Origin: Primula veris
Lineage: Eukaryota; Streptophyta; Magnoliopsida; Ericales; Primulaceae
NCBI GenBank assembly: GCA_963682055.1
Contig: OY821747.1
Coordinates: 32,672,126 to 32,736,125 of the forward strand
Length of the DNA stretch: 64,000 nucleotides
Direction of reading: 5' to 3'
Below are positions 10,552-24,200 of this stretch, piece after piece. How positions within the stretch are numbered: position 1 is the first letter of the stretch; each line of letters begins with the position of its first letter. Under the pieces are notes generated by a model that saw only the letters and a list, made by a program, of their open reading frames with translations, did no database searches and was not told the DNA's origin. The translations under genes were made by a program, and so were the position numbers.

Positions 10552-11618
10552 TTCACCCGACTAGAGTGAAGTATGAAGCTAACTGGTTTTATCAGTTTAA
10601 ATGGGATTCAACATTACCTCTTAAAATCACTTGTTTCGTATGGAAACTGTTCAACAACTCTCTGCCTTTAGAATCTGCAATAAGAAAATTTGGAATTCAG
10701 TTAGCTTCGAAGTGTGAATGCTGTGGTGTTAAAGAAGAAGATAGGGAGCATCTGTTTAGTACAGGGAAAATTGCTACTGAAGTATGGTCCAAATTTGATG
10801 GTTTGATGGGTATTAATAATACTAATATTAGTATTAAAGGAAGATTCTTAAAGTGGTGGTCTCTCTCAAAAGAAGGTAAAGATAAAATCAACTCTTTTAT
10901 GCAAAAGGTTCTACCTTCTATTATTGTATGGGAGATTTGGAAAGCAATGTGCAATTACAAATTCAACAATAAGGAAATGAAAGCTAATGTCATTTGCTCT
11001 AATGTCACTGATACATTATATTTATGCTCCAAAAATAATAGAATTTTTCCTTTGAATTGGAACATAAATGATATAATTATCAAAGAAAAGGGTGCAAAAG
11101 TCAAAAAGGTTACTATAATGAAATGGTTAATTCCTCCAGTTGGGTATGTGAAAATTAATATTGATGGGTGCTATAAAACTTCTTTGAATTCTAGTGGTGT
11201 TGGTGGTTTAATCAGAGGTTCAAAAGGGAATTTCATCTATGGTTTTCAAGCTAAAGTTACAAGTTTATCAGCTATAGAATCAGAAGCTACAGCTATGTTA
11301 ATGATGCTACAACTATCGAATTTGAATGCTTTTATTCTGGAAACTGATTCACTTCAATTGGTAAATATTTTAACAAACAATACTACAGCTCCTTGGTTAA
11401 TTAGACATGTAATAGACGAGATAAATAGTAGGTTAAAAGGCAAAGATTACCTGGTGAAGCACGTAGTAAGAGAAGCCAATTGGGCAGCAGATACTTTGGC
11501 AAACAGTGGATGCAAAGAAGGATTTAAAGAATTTCTAGAAAAACAAGATTTGGCTATGATAATGAAGAACATAATTGATCTGGAAGCCAAAGAGCTCCCA
11601 AATCTAAAGTTTGGTTAA
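10552..11618 (+). pseudogene. LINE retrotransposon 3' end: zf-RVT plus RNase H
   Basis: An open frame of about 355 codons begins inside homology. Its first part matches the zinc-binding region that follows reverse transcriptase in plant LINEs (LPLKITCFVWKLFNNSLP; CECC...EEDREHLF). Its second part matches a type-I RNase H domain: IDGCYKTS, SGVGGLIRG, the AIESEATAMLMML helix, LETDS, and HVVREANWAADTLAN near the end. Acidic positions typical of RNase H (D, E, D, D) are visible. There is no endonuclease or RT upstream, so this is a 5'-truncated copy, as is usual for LINEs, though the surviving frame is intact. The apparent start at 10527 uses TTG inside the neighbouring MITE and is not meaningful. 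Confidence 0.88.
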
Positions 11619-11964
11619 AGAAAAAATGGAGTAATTCGGATTGCGATGAAGGTAGGTGGTGAAGAAGGAGAGGTCTTCTCTCCTCAGTGAAGACGGTTTC
11701 TATTCTCAGATAAAGAATTGGGGGATTTCTTACACGTGTATATCTGGGCTGTGTGTTACATAGTCCAGTATATATATCTATCTAGTCCTTTGAGTTTTAG
11801 CTTATTTATAAAGCAGTTATATAAAGTTGTAAAGTTCCGTGTTTAGAGTTTCATATTTCAATTTTTGTAATATTAGTGCCACTTTTTGTGATAATAATTA
11901 TTTTCTATTTTATTAATAAATAAATATGTGGGATTTTCCCCATAATTCATTTTAAAATAATAAT

Positions 11965-13608
11965 AATACAACTTGACATGCAAAAGGGAAATTATTTCTG
12001 CTGTACATCCCCCTTCTGAACATTTAAAACTTCGTGTCGGAGATGTAACTATTGAGTCTGTAGCATTTTCTCATGACAAACAGTTAAATTTTACAAATTT
12101 AACTATTCAAACTATTTGTTCTCAATTAAGTCGTATAGAGGAAAAAAGTTCACTTATAATGCACAATAAGGAGATAATAGTTATACCTAGTACCTCTTCA
12201 CCCCCTACTCCTATTAAAAGTAAAAAGGTTATTGAACCTACTATTTTAAAACCCAGTTATTATTTTACTGTTTTACCATCAATTTTTATCAACAAATAAA
12301 AAGTTTGATGTCGACCAGTAAACTTTTGCCCAACTCACATCTGTGGTGTCCACGAAAATCAATAAATTGTTAAATAAAATCATAATACAACTTGTAATGC
12401 AAAAGGGGAAATTATTTCTGCTGTACATCCCCCTTCTGAACATTTAAAACTTAAACTTCGTGTCGGAGATGTAACTATTGAGTCTGTAGCATTTTCTCAT
12501 GAAAAACAGTTAAATTTTACGAATTTAACTCTTCAAACTATTTGTTCTCAATTAACTCGTATAGAGAAAAAAAGTTCACTTATAATGCACAATAAGAAGA
12601 TAATAGTTATACCTAATACCTCTTCACCTCCTACTCCTATTAAAAGTCAAAAGTTTATTGAACCTATTATTTTAAAACCCAGTTATTATTTTACTGTTTT
12701 ACCATCAATTTTTACCAACAAATAAAAAGTTTGATGTCGACCAGTAAACTTTTGCCCAACTCACATCCGTGGTGTCCACGAAAATCAATAAATTGTTAAA
12801 TAAAATCATAATACAACTTGTAATGCAAAAGGGAAAATTATTTCTACTGTACATCCCTCTTCTAAACATTTAAAACTTCGTGTCGGAGATGTAACTATTG
12901 AGTCTGTAGCATTTTCTCATGAAAAACAGTTAAATTTTACGAATTTAACTCTTCAAACTATTTGTTCTCAATTAACTCGTATAGAGAAAAAAAGTTCACT
13001 TATAATGCACAATAAGAAGATAATAGTTATACCTAGTACCTCTTCACCTCATACTCCTATTAAAAGTCAAAAGGTTATTGAACCTACTATTTTAAAACCC
13101 AGTTATTATTTTACTGTTTTACCATCAATTTTTACCAACAAATAAAAAGTTTGATGTCGACCAGTAAACTTTTGCCCAACTCACATCCGTGGTGTCCACG
13201 AAAATCAATAAATTGTTAAATAAAATCATAATACAACTTGTAATGCAAAAATGGGAAATTATTTCTGCTGTACATCCCCTTCTGAACATTTAAAACTTCG
13301 TGTCGGAGATGTAACTATTGAGTCTGTAGCATTTTCTCATGAAAAACAGTTAAATTTTACGAATTTAACTCTTCAAACTATTTGTTCTCAATTAAGTCGT
13401 ATAGAGGAAAAAAGTCCACTTATAATGCACAATAAGAAGTACCTCTTCACCTTCTACTCCTATTAAAAGTCAAAAAGTTATTGAACCTACTATTTTAAAA
13501 CTCGGTTATTATTTTACTGTTTTTTCATTAATTTTTACCGACAAATAAAAAGTTTGATGTCGACCAGTAAAATTTTACGCACTCACATCGGTGGTGTACA
13601 CGAAAATT
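11965..13608 (+). repeat. Four-copy tandem array, unit about 420 bp, carrying a reading frame
   Basis: Copies start at 'aatacaactt' at 11965, 12384, 12810 and 13230 (periods 419, 426 and 420). The fourth copy is shorter, ending near 13608. Copies 2-4 are more alike than copy 1. Each unit contains an open segment. In copy 1 (11973-12299) it gives about 108 residues with a leucine-rich, coiled-coil-like heptad stretch (LNFTNLTIQTICSQLSRIEE) and a Pro/Ser linker. Copy 4 (13251-13466) keeps 71 residues. The remainder of the unit is non-coding ('aaagtttgatgtcgaccag...ggtgtccacg'). The peptide resembles the structural-region linkers of plant retroelements or pararetroviruses only in general style, and I cannot assign it. 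The array ends 260 bp before the eIF6 start codon. Confidence 0.9.
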
Positions 13609-13868
13609 AATACAACTTGTAATTTATTTAGTTATTTAAATAAGCAGCTAGGGTTTAGTGTTTTTTTTATTTTACAATAAATAATAAAATTATAACACGA
13701 AAAGCCTCTCTATCTCTTTCTCTCTCATCGTTTTTTCGCAAGTACAACCTAAGTGTCTCTTTCTCTAATTATTTTCTTTGTAATATTTTTGTTTCTATAA
13801 ATTCATTTTTTTATTTTTTATTTTTATTTTTTGTTTGAACAGAGCCTTTTTTGCATCGTTTTCTCACC

Positions 13869-16800
13869 ATGGCAACAAGTAAGTTAATTTAGTTTCTTAT
13901 TTTTATGGATATGTGTATTTATACATGTTTATATATAGATTATATTATAATATATATATATATATATTATAATATGTGTGGATATTAGGTCCGTTTGGCA
14001 ACAAATTTTTTTAGCTGTTTTTTGGATTATTTATTTTAAAAATCAGTGAGTGTTTGGACAGACAGATTATTTTGCTTTTAAAAATCTGATTTTTAGCTTT
14101 TGAAAAGATGGTTTTTAGCTTTAAAAAACTAAAAGAATCCAAAAATAAAATATACATCTATACTTGTGTAAGAGGGGGGGGGGGGACAGCCTCTTATTTT
14201 GATAAATAAAAAAAATGATGAAAAAAGTAAAATTTTCTAGTATTTTGGTTAAAATCTTAAAAAATGAGCGTTTTCAGCCCCGTATTTACCGAAAGTACAC
14301 CCTTTAAGAGTTTGTGGTTCCGTCCCTTATTGTGGTTTGCAATTTTATTGTTTATGAAAAATGATAGTATGTGTTTTCGCCTTTTGATTTTGAGACTATG
14401 GGTATTTGTTATAGGGCTTCAATTTGAGAATTCTTGTGAAATCGGTGTCTTTTCCAAGCTTACTAATAAGTACTGTCTCGTGGCGATTGGAGGTTCAGAG
14501 AATTTCTACAGGTCTGGTTTTCGGCTATGAATGTGTTCAAAACTGAATGTTTTGTTTTTTGTTTACTGTTTATTGTTTTTGCCTAAAAATGGATAATTTT
14601 TATGCAGTACTTTTGAGAATGAGTTAGCAGATGTTATTCCGGTGGTTAAGACCTCAATTGGTGGGAACCGTATCATTGGTCGTCTTTGTGCTGGTATATT
14701 CTTTTTGTTTTAGATTTGGTCTTTTTTAGCTTTGTCTTATGGGCTTGTTTGGCTGTAAATTTCGAGCGGATTTGTTGTTTAAAAGAAATTTGGTTGGTAC
14801 AATACAAAAGTCCTAGCTTTTTTAGGAAAAAGGCGAGTTTTTAAGCTAGTCAACCAAGCATTGCAGGTTATCGGCAGTAAAGCATTTATCTTTATTGCAG
14901 AAAGGGCAACCAAACAAGTCCCATGTGTATTGATTGTTTGATTTGACCATTTGATTGTCACTGCAGGGAACAAGAATGGGCTTCTCGTACCTCATACCAC
15001 CACTGATCAGGGTAATGATTCAAGTCTGTCGTTTAGCATTTGTATTGTTGTAAACTAAACACCTGGCTCTTTTTGTCTCTATTATAAATGGTAATTGCTA
15101 GTTAAATCCAATAAGCTAGATGAAGATTCATGTTGTGTAAGGATAAGCGGAAGTGTAGTGCTTGAGATGGTATTGTGAACTTCCACGAGTAATATTAATG
15201 TGTAGGATAAAAATACTTACTTGTTAGATCGAAACCCTGCTAGCTGAAGTTTTCTGTGTGCAAGTAACTATAGTTTCTTTAACAAAGTTGACAGTGTAAA
15301 ACTTTCTGTTGCCAAATATTATATGCTTCAAGCATTCTCTTTTATTGTCTGAATCTGTACCTTAGTAGTACATTATTTATATCTATCTCTTTGAGTTGTA
15401 CTTTATTTTATGACTGGTCTGTGTTTTCTATTTTATCTCTACGCTACGATGAATTGATTTCAAAGCTTCTGGTAAAAAGAATGTCGCTCTTTCAATGTCT
15501 TATATGCTGAAAGTTGATCTTGTTGACTTAAAATAAGATGTTATCTTTACGTAAACTACATAGGGATATGTTTCGTTTAGCACTACTACCTATGGGATAT
15601 GAGCTAATTGCCATTTCCATCAGTTTCGAACTGATTCTGCTAGTTAGTCTACTAATTATATATGATAAGTGATAATCTCCTTCACGCTTTGGCAGTTTTT
15701 TTTCTTCTTCTATTTTTCTTAAGAGGTATCAACCTCTGAGTTCAGCTTCTCTTTTGGGATTTAATACTAATTTTTTACTTTAGAACTTCAACACCTGAGG
15801 AACAGTCTTCCTGACGAAGTGGTTGTCCAACGTATTGACGAGAGGTTGTGTGCTCTTGGGAATTGCATAGCTTCCAATGATCATGTCGCTCTAACACACA
15901 CCGACCTAGACAGGGTAAATCATCTTAGTACTTCAATAAACTTCTGTATTACTGGAAAATTATTGTTACTTGTTGGTTTATAATCCGTGTTGAATGATCT
16001 CAGATACCCGTTGTTGAATTCCTATTAGCTTATAGACATCTCCCCCCCTACATGAGCATGTCCATTAAGCAAAAAAATTTACTTTCTTTATGCTTTCCAG
16101 GAATCTGTAGATTCTAAGTAACGACCTTATCAACTAAGATCTATATCAGCACGTTGTCTATTTGTTTGCCATAAGTTATGCTTTGAGCAATGAGTCATGT
16201 TTTTCCTTCCTTTAGGAAATCCTTTTTTATCACATGTAGTTATGAACTGAATCCATCCTTGTCTTTTTGTATTGTCATACTTCCATATGACTTGTTAGTC
16301 TTAACCATGCCTTTGCTATTGGATTCAACTCTTGGCAATTTGTGTATCTGTGGCCATTTTATAAATGTTGAGACAATCTATTACATTCATATGTATATTG
16401 AGGTCTCAACACCTTGTATCCTGTGTATCATTTGCCACTATATAAATTCTGAGTCCATTTGAACTTTATTATGTATATTCAGGTTCGCAACTCCTGGCAG
16501 CTTGTGTATCTTTACCCAGTATATAATTGCTGGGACGATTTGAATTAAATATTTGTGCACTGAGGTTCTTAACTTGTTAATTATTAGTATAATCAAAACC
16601 CTGCTTTTCATTACTGGCTGTCAAGGTGATTTTAGTCTAACGTGGTTTGAGGAGGGTATGTTGCATTATTATGGACCAATTTGTCCTCTGAAGTCTTAAT
16701 GAGGAAATACTAGTCTTATATTTATATGTATATGACATACAAATAAGAATGGGATATTTTTTTTGCCATTACATTGCTGTTGGCATATTTTTGATATATG

Positions 16801-17830
16801 CAGTTATCACTAGTGAATACGGTTATTGCCCTGCGATGAATTTTATTGTGATCTTATTAACGCTCATATTCACTTACAGGAGACTGAGGAGATAATTGCT
16901 GATGTATTGGGTGTTGAGGTTTTTCGGCAGACAATTGCAGGCAATATTCTCGTTGGCAGCTATTGTTCCTTCTCGAACTTCGGTGGCTTGGTAAGATAAT
17001 TTATCTATTAGCTAACGTAGAGAACTTAACTTTGTATTTAATTTTTATTCCTTAAGATTAGTTAACTTTTGAAAAATTTGTTTGCAACCTGTTGTTTAAT
17101 CTAGAAAATACATACGTTTTCGAGACACTGATAGCTGGTTTACTGGTGAGAAAACAAATATTGGGAGTTGGAAAGTCCTAAATTTTTACTTCAGTAACTG
17201 CTAAGTTGTAAAACAAGAAAGAGAAATTTGATAAGTAATTTGGATAATGCCACTTTTAATTTTGCCTTCCAACCCAATGTAATGCATGCATGTGTATCTA
17301 AACATTTACAAATTGCTTGAGTTAGTACAAAAATGGCGTTAATCGATAAGGTTGTTGACGAAAACTGTCCTCAGTTCACATTTTTTTTCTGAATCATCAT
17401 CGAGGTTTAAATTGAGATCTCAGTTTTAAGTGCGGAATTGTGCTGTGTCTGGCTGGGATACAAGCTTAAACACGGCTCTTTTGTTTTGGGGGTACAAAAC
17501 TTAATCTACCCATGAACCGACTGAAGCTTTAATATGTACCCTAATTTACATTAACAACCTACTTTCATACAGGTGCATCCACATACATCGATTGAAGATC
17601 TGGACGAGCTATCAACCCTACTGCAGGTCCCTCTGGTGGCGGGTACCGTGAATCGTGGCAGTGAAGTCATTGCTGCTGGTTTGACCGTTAATGACTGGAC
17701 CGCCTTTTGTGGGTCAGACACTACAGCTACCGAGCTATCTGTTATTGAAAGCGTGTTCAAATTGAGAGACGCTCAACCTAACAGAATTGTCGAGGAAATG
17801 AGGAAATCAATGATCGACAGCTATGTTTAA
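13869..17830 (+). CDS. EIF6: Eukaryotic translation initiation factor 6 (eIF6)
   Basis: eIF6 binds the 60S ribosomal subunit, prevents premature joining to 40S and is required for 60S biogenesis in nucleolus and cytoplasm. Seven exons: 13869-13878, 14415-14511, 14608-14693, 14967-15011, 15784-15914, 16880-16990 and 17573-17830. They total 738 bp, or 245 residues, the exact family length. All junctions are GT-AG and phases agree. The first exon codes only MAT plus one base. Conserved blocks include [114 protein letters not shown] and [17 protein letters not shown], then the [10 protein letters not shown] end. The pentein-fold repeats are evident. A pyrimidine-rich leader (about 13710-13770) lies upstream. 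No defect was seen. This is the parent of the fragment at 8570-9401. Confidence 0.97.
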
Positions 17831-19280
17831 AAGCTTTGTTTACTCTCTTATGGAATTTTTACTTTCTTCTTTTGTGTCGAGTGCAAACATATTGTACGGG
17901 TTAAAATATGGATTTCAATTAGTGATTGTATTCTGTTTTTTGGTTTGATCTGTGCGGCTGTTATTTCCCGAATTTCTAACAGCTGAATCTGCAATATGTA
18001 ATCCTTCTGTCTTGTCTTATTCGGACTCAAGTTGCTTATCAAGAAGGTATATATAGCAGCCAGTTATTTCTGTACTAGTAACTTTTGTTTACTCATAAAA
18101 CAGAAATCGTTAGCAATTAAAGTCGCTAACTAAATATTTTAATCGAGTCGTGTACTTTATGTTGCAAATGGTTTTGTATACTCTTTATGTTTTACAGTTT
18201 TAGGACTAGTAACTTACTATTTCCTTATTTTTGTATTCATAAATCCTTGCTAGTTTACTGAAATTGCAAATCTCTCTGTAAGCTGGTTGGCAAAATAAAT
18301 AACATGGTCATGCACGGACCGGCAAGAAGCGAATCTCTTTAGGCGTCGACCGGTTAAGACTTAAGATGTGTCAATTTTTAGTAAAATAAAAAATGCATGT
18401 GTAGATTTTGTATGATATATAATAATGTTGGTGTAAATATGCGACAACTGCATCTGTAGTAAGCTTGCTGTCTTTCAAAAGGCCACAAGGTCGAAAATTT
18501 TGGGGACAGACTTATAATAGTTAATGTTACCAAAGCGAAAACAATAGTTAATGTTATAAAACTAGTATAATATAATAACACGTACCGATCTATTTTCAGC
18601 CAGATTTCGATTTTTTACAACTTTGTTCGTAATCGAATTTCCTAATCTTTCAACATAAAATTGATCAATTTTTTTTTTTTTTTTATGTTTATGTAACATT
18701 TTGTTCGTATTCTTATATTTGCTTCGAATTAAATGAATATTGTGTCTTTCTCTTAGTTTTAAGAATAATTTTTGACATGTACTGATAAATGTTTGATTAT
18801 CAGTAGTTTTTTTTCTGTTTCAATTTTTCTAATGCATATATTTTCTTGCTAAAAGGGCAAGCGAGCGTAGAAAGGTGTACAATTGGACGAAATCGGATCT
18901 TCTGTCTTCTATTATCTATCACTTTCGTGCCTTTTTATTTATTTTCGCCCAAATTTTAAAATTTTATAACTTGTTTCTCACTTTAATAAACTTTATTATA
19001 TATTTTATGCAAACTTCATAATTTTTTTTGGACATAATATTGCTTTAAACGATTTTTTTTTAATTTAAAAAAAAAACTATACTATTTTTTTCATTCATTT
19101 CAAATGAAATTGTGTGTGGGTTTTCTCTTAAAAATAATTATCGGAGTGTATCTATACACGTATAATCATAATTGTAGAATTTTTTTCAGAGTTTTAAACA
19201 ATTTTTTTGGCGAATCGGTAAGAAGGCACGAAAGAACAACGAGTATAGGATACAGAGGATCTGACTCGTATTATATAATA
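17831..19280. other. Intergenic after eIF6, no gene seen
   Basis: This holds the eIF6 3' flank, then AT-rich DNA with T-rich runs at 18668-18686 and 19020-19070. Nothing coding is recognised. A Helitron end marks its right limit. Confidence 0.4.
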
Positions 19281-19313
19281 CTAGTAATCGTAGCCCACGC
19301 GTTGCGTGTGTGA
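19281..19313 (-). mobile_element. Helitron 3' terminus (minus strand)
   Basis: Read on the minus strand, the sequence has a perfect short hairpin CACGC-AAC-GCGTG, then GGGCTACGATTACTAG, followed by host T. This is the Helitron 3' signature: a subterminal hairpin, the CTRR-type end CTAG and insertion next to T. The last 15 bases closely match the 3' end of the Helitron at 36196-36502. The element would extend rightward, but its 5' end (TC after A) was not located. Confidence 0.6.
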
Positions 19314-19721
19314 CAAGTAGTTGTATAAATATGAACCGGCATAAATAAATTTAGCATTTTCAAAAAGTTGACAAAAATAATGGAATGAATATCGTAAAAA
19401 TATAATGTTTTATTGTTATAGTTATATAAAAATACATGTAGAATGATTTGTTTGGGGATGAATGGATGTGTGGAAAAATGGAATATTTATTTACTTATTT
19501 ATTTATTTAAATTGTTAAGTTATTTGATTAATTAGTAAATTAGAATATGAACATTTTTAAAAAAATTTTGGTAAAATTGGACAGGCTCAAGCTTTCTTGG
19601 TTCCATTATATTAATATTAATAGTATTATATCTAAGAATAATGTCAAAATAAAAGTCCATAAAAATTATGTAGTATATCAATTTAATTCAAGATACAAAA
19701 GAAAGAGCCATTCTGATTCTC

Positions 19722-19847
19722 TGAACAAAGAAAGATATTGAAATCAATTAAATGTAAGGTAGATGTAATTAATCTTAATTAATAGAACAAAGAAAGATAT
19801 TGAAATCAATTAAATGTAAGGTAGATGTAATTAATCTTAATTAATAG
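19722..19847 (+). repeat. 63-bp perfect tandem duplication
   Basis: The unit beginning 'gaacaaagaaagatattgaa' (19722-19784) is repeated immediately (19785-19847) with no visible difference. It lies in an AT-rich non-coding stretch, suggesting recent duplication by slippage or repair. Confidence 0.9.
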
Positions 19848-20154
19848 CACCCGAATATTGTCCTTTTTGGAATTTCTGATTTTGTAAACCTTCTCTTATT
19901 AAACAAGAAATATTTAAAAGTCACAATTAATTAATTAAGATAAAGAGAAAAGAAAGATATTCACACTCTATTTATATACTTTCCTATACATGGTTATAGA
20001 AAAAGTGAAATTAATGACCAATAATAAATACTACTAGTAATAAAGAATCAAACATAGTAAGAAACATGAGTATGGTTCAAGTACTATAAAAAAATGTTAA
20101 AAAAGCTAGATCATAATTCATAAGTACCAAAGTTCAATCTAGAACAGCTAGGTA

Positions 20155-20386
20155 GATTCTCTTGTGTCATTAAGTTCTTATTTAATTGTACATTACGAAA
20201 TTACGTGCAATTTTGACCAGTCAAGAACTTGTATTAAAATTACCGGAATGATAATTTTTAAAACTTGATCATATAAATCAAATGTTAAATTTTATGATTA
20301 GATTTAAAAAGAAATCATTTCGACAATTTTAATACAAGTTATTAGCCGATCAAGATTGCAGGACAGTTAAATAAGGACTGAGGGAG
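20155..20386. mobile_element. Stowaway-like MITE, older copy
   Basis: The right end, read inward, is CTCCCTCAGTCCTTATTTAA and is followed by TA. The left part shows the same inner block 'tatttaattgtacattacgaaattacgtgcaattttgacc' in opposite orientation. Inner sequences match the better-preserved copy at 58121-58356. The left terminus is eroded. Confidence 0.7.
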
Positions 20387-21293
20387 TATAATTTCTAGTT
20401 ATAAAATGCATAAATCCCAAACGTTAAAACAAGATTCAAGCTCTCTAGTTTTCTGGTCAAGACAAGATCTGCATCAGATTCCTGGCCAAATAAACAGCTC
20501 TTTCCAACTCCTTTTTTTGTATTCTTTTTTTAAATAAATCATGTGATACATTTGCTAAACTCTAAAGCTTGTTTCATTTCTAATGCAGAATTCTTAGTTA
20601 GAAAGAAATTTGAGAACAAAAGGTATTGCATAAGCATATCAGATTATGTAAATATATTTTATGGAAATGAATTTGATGTTTGTTATTATTTTAGTTCCTT
20701 TCTGCCTAATACATTATTAAGGGGGTCGCAGCTCTAAAGCTCGTTTTATTTGATTTTCGTGATTACGAGTTATGAGTTTGGCTAGCTAGTTTAGAAGTTT
20801 TAGTTTCTTGTTCTGTTTTATGACATGCAAACTCATGCTTTTTCTTGTTCTCAAATAATCCCGACTCATTTGCTTAAATTTTACAGCCTAAGATTTTTTC
20901 GTTTGTTCTTTGCCATTGATCTTTACTATGGAACCAAGTGATCTCGCTCTAGTTTTCTTATATTGAAACTTTTGTAGCCGGTTTATTTATTTTTCCATTG
21001 TACTATATTCGTTGGCCAGCTTACAACGTTACGATCCAAGTCTTATTTTGGTACTTCTGGCTCGAAAATCTAGCAGATCTAAGAATTATGAACCAAACTA
21101 TTCTCTCAACCTCAAATAGCCAGCTTATTCCGCTATAAACTTCATTCAAACAAGCCTTGTTTTGTTAGAAAAACGCTCATGTTTTCAGTTAAACCAGTAA
21201 ACCAGAGTAATTAATTGCTCTCTACCTTTGTTTAAGTTGCAGTTGGAATAAAAATATTGAAAATCGAAGAGGTTCTCAAATAAGGTATTCAAA
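20387..21293. other. 5' flank of the sugar transporter gene
   Basis: This stretch should contain the promoter and the leader, possibly with a leader intron, of the downstream TST gene. No convincing TATA box or start site could be singled out. No other gene is seen. Confidence 0.4.
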
Positions 21294-24200
21294 ATGAATG
21301 GAGCAGTACTTGTCGCTATTGCTGCCTCCATTGGAAACCTGCTACAAGGATGGGATAATGCGACAATCGCAGGTATACGCCATTTTATTTTGTTCTGCAT
21401 AATTAAATTTTCTTTATAGTACATGTGATTTGTGAATTCTTTTGCTTCTTAAGATTTGATCAATTTCACTTTATGAAACAAGGAAGTTGTATTTCAGGTT
21501 GGTTTCATGTATTGATTTAGCCATATTCCATAAATTATTATTTGGAAAATCATTAGATGTACTCTACGAATTTATTTAGCATACTGTCTAATGTCTAGCC
21601 ATTAGAAAAGTTGTATAGAAGATTTTCGACTTCTTAGATAACATATAACATTTATTTTATCTCCTCAAAACTAATTATCTTATCGCTATGTATTTTATTT
21701 TTAACCCCCGCCCTGCAAACGATTCTCTGGTCCGACACTGTTTGTACTAGCTTTAGAATTCTTAAAAGAGGTATACTCTGGATGCTTCTTCATGCTATGG
21801 TACTGTGTGATGTTAATTAAATGAACTTTAGTTTCATCTGCATACATACAGTCCTTTAGTTTTCCGAAATCATGTCTTTTAGGTTTCCGGTTGGTGCTTA
21901 TAGATACGGACGTTTGATGTTATTATGTTAATTAATCGAAGTTTACTTAATTTCATAATGGATTTAAATAGCTATGTACTCTAGTGTTCTACTCAAATAG
22001 GGTAATTAGATTTTCTTTCATAAAGTCATGGAATATTGCAACCAAACCTTATCTGTTCAAAGGCACAAGGACAAAAAAAAACATTAAAGTACTTTCATTT
22101 GTTTAAAAGATTTTTCGTATAAAACTTAGCTGTATATTCAGATTTCTAGATTTCAGAAAATTCAGCTTATTTGCTGTTCTAAGTTCCATTTGGTGCCCAG
22201 AGTTGCAACAGTGATTACCTGCCAAATTTAGGTCTACTGATAAAGCCATAACTTTGGTCGGTGGCGTTAGGCTTTTCAACAGTAATATAATATATCAAAA
22301 TAGAATAAATAATGAACCCTTCTTTAATCTTTATTAAGCTCGGTGGTATAATTGCTCGGAATACAATTTCCTATTTATATCCATGCTCGGTATTACAACT
22401 TGTTCTGATGATCTTGATCTTCCTTCGATCTCGGTGTTCGGTCTTGTATCTTGCTCGGTCTATTTTTGAGTGCGGTGAGTTCTGACATGTTTTTCTGTTT
22501 TCTCTCATTTTCTCCATATTTTTTAGGTAGATTTTCTGGTCCTTCTTTTATGGGGTAGTTGGCTATTTATAGACAATTATGTCTCATGGGATGTTGACAA
22601 CTGTCGTTATCTCAAGAGCCACCTCATAGGCTTTTCCATTGTGGATCTTTACTATTGGGCTGGACCCTTATAGATAATGGCCTGTTAGGAAAGCTCTATT
22701 AGACCATGAGTTTTTGTGTTTTAACCTTGGGTACCCTCAAATAATGGGTGGATCGATTCGCATCCGAATAGATATATTCAGGTCCAATTTTTATGTTCTA
22801 TCACCTACGATTTCACTTTAATTCTAGAAATTGCAACCGTTCAAGTTCAAATATAGGATAAACTCAAACTCGTATATTTACTATCATAATCTTCTGCAGG
22901 GTCTGTTCTTTACATCAAAAGAGAATTCAACTTACAATCAGACCCAACAATGGAAGGCCTAATCGTCGCCATGTCACTTATCGGAGCAACATTTATCACA
23001 ACATTTTCTGGACCAGTATCAGACTCTGTGGGACGACGACCAATGCTAATTACTTCCGCAATTCTTTATTTCCTTAGCGGACTCGTAATGCTATGGTCCC
23101 CAAACGTCTACATTCTCCTATTCGCAAGGCTATTAGATGGTTTCGGGATTGGGCTAGCTGTCACTCTTGTACCGGTGTATATTTCCGAAACTGCGCCCCC
23201 AGATATTAGAGGATTGCTAAACACGCTCCCACAGTTCACGGGTTGTGCGGGGATGTTTTTGTCGTACTGTATGGTTTTTGGGATGTCGTTGATGGATTCT
23301 CCTAGCTGGCGGTTGATGCTTGGGGTTCTTTCTATACCTTCTCTTATTTATTTTGGTCTTACGATGTTTTTTTTACCGGAATCTCCTCGGTGGTTGGTTA
23401 GTAAAGGACGGATGAGTGAGGCTAAACGGGTTTTACAGAAGCTACGAAGCAAGGAAGATGTTTCAGGTTAGTTTGATCATAAGTAACCACTACTCCTAAA
23501 CTTAAAGCCTCGTAATACCATGTCTCTACCCAGGAAAAACTCGAAAGCCATTCATTTCAAAAATGGATAAATTTTGACAGTACCTCATGATAGATTTCTA
23601 AACTTTTAATATTCATGCTTTATCAGTAAGAGTAAATAAAGTATAATTTCTTTTTGTTCTTCAGGTGAAATGGCCTTGCTAGTTGAAGGCCTAGATGTTG
23701 GACATGATACTTCAGTAGAAGAGTACATCTTCACTGAAAATCAAGAACATGTTCAAGAAAAAGATCAAATCAAACTATACGGAGCCGAGGAAGGAGTGTC
23801 ATGGGTTGCAAAATCTGTCGCAGGTCAATAACAAATATTAATATCATTTGTTTTTATTGATTGTATTTTGAACAATAACAAATATTTTATGAATAAGCCT
23901 TGAGTGATGAAAAAGTATATCATTAACAGATAATGCTACAATTCCGATTCACTCTAGGGCAAACTCCCTTCAAATGGTCCATTTTGGACTTAATTCTCAT
24001 TTAATAATACAATTAACTCTTCCCTCCTATTTAGGGCAAATCAGCTTATTGTCGTTATCGAATAGATTGGCAATAATAAACAAGTTCATCGAAAGTGAAT
24101 TCTCGAAACAGCATGCTAACCGAATATAAGTTCATTTAAGCATGCAGCAACACCGTCGAAAGTAACACTAAATGACAATGAAGAGCTCCTTGCACCATTA

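Noticed and set aside
11965..13608. Four paralogous small genes in tandem
   Set aside because: Copies 2 and 3 lack a usable start, copy lengths differ, and there are no promoter or stop signals common to all; treated as a repeat array with an embedded reading frame.
16190..16462. 90-codon frame within eIF6 intron 5
   Set aside because: Lies wholly in an intron, with low-complexity hydrophobic composition and no family match.
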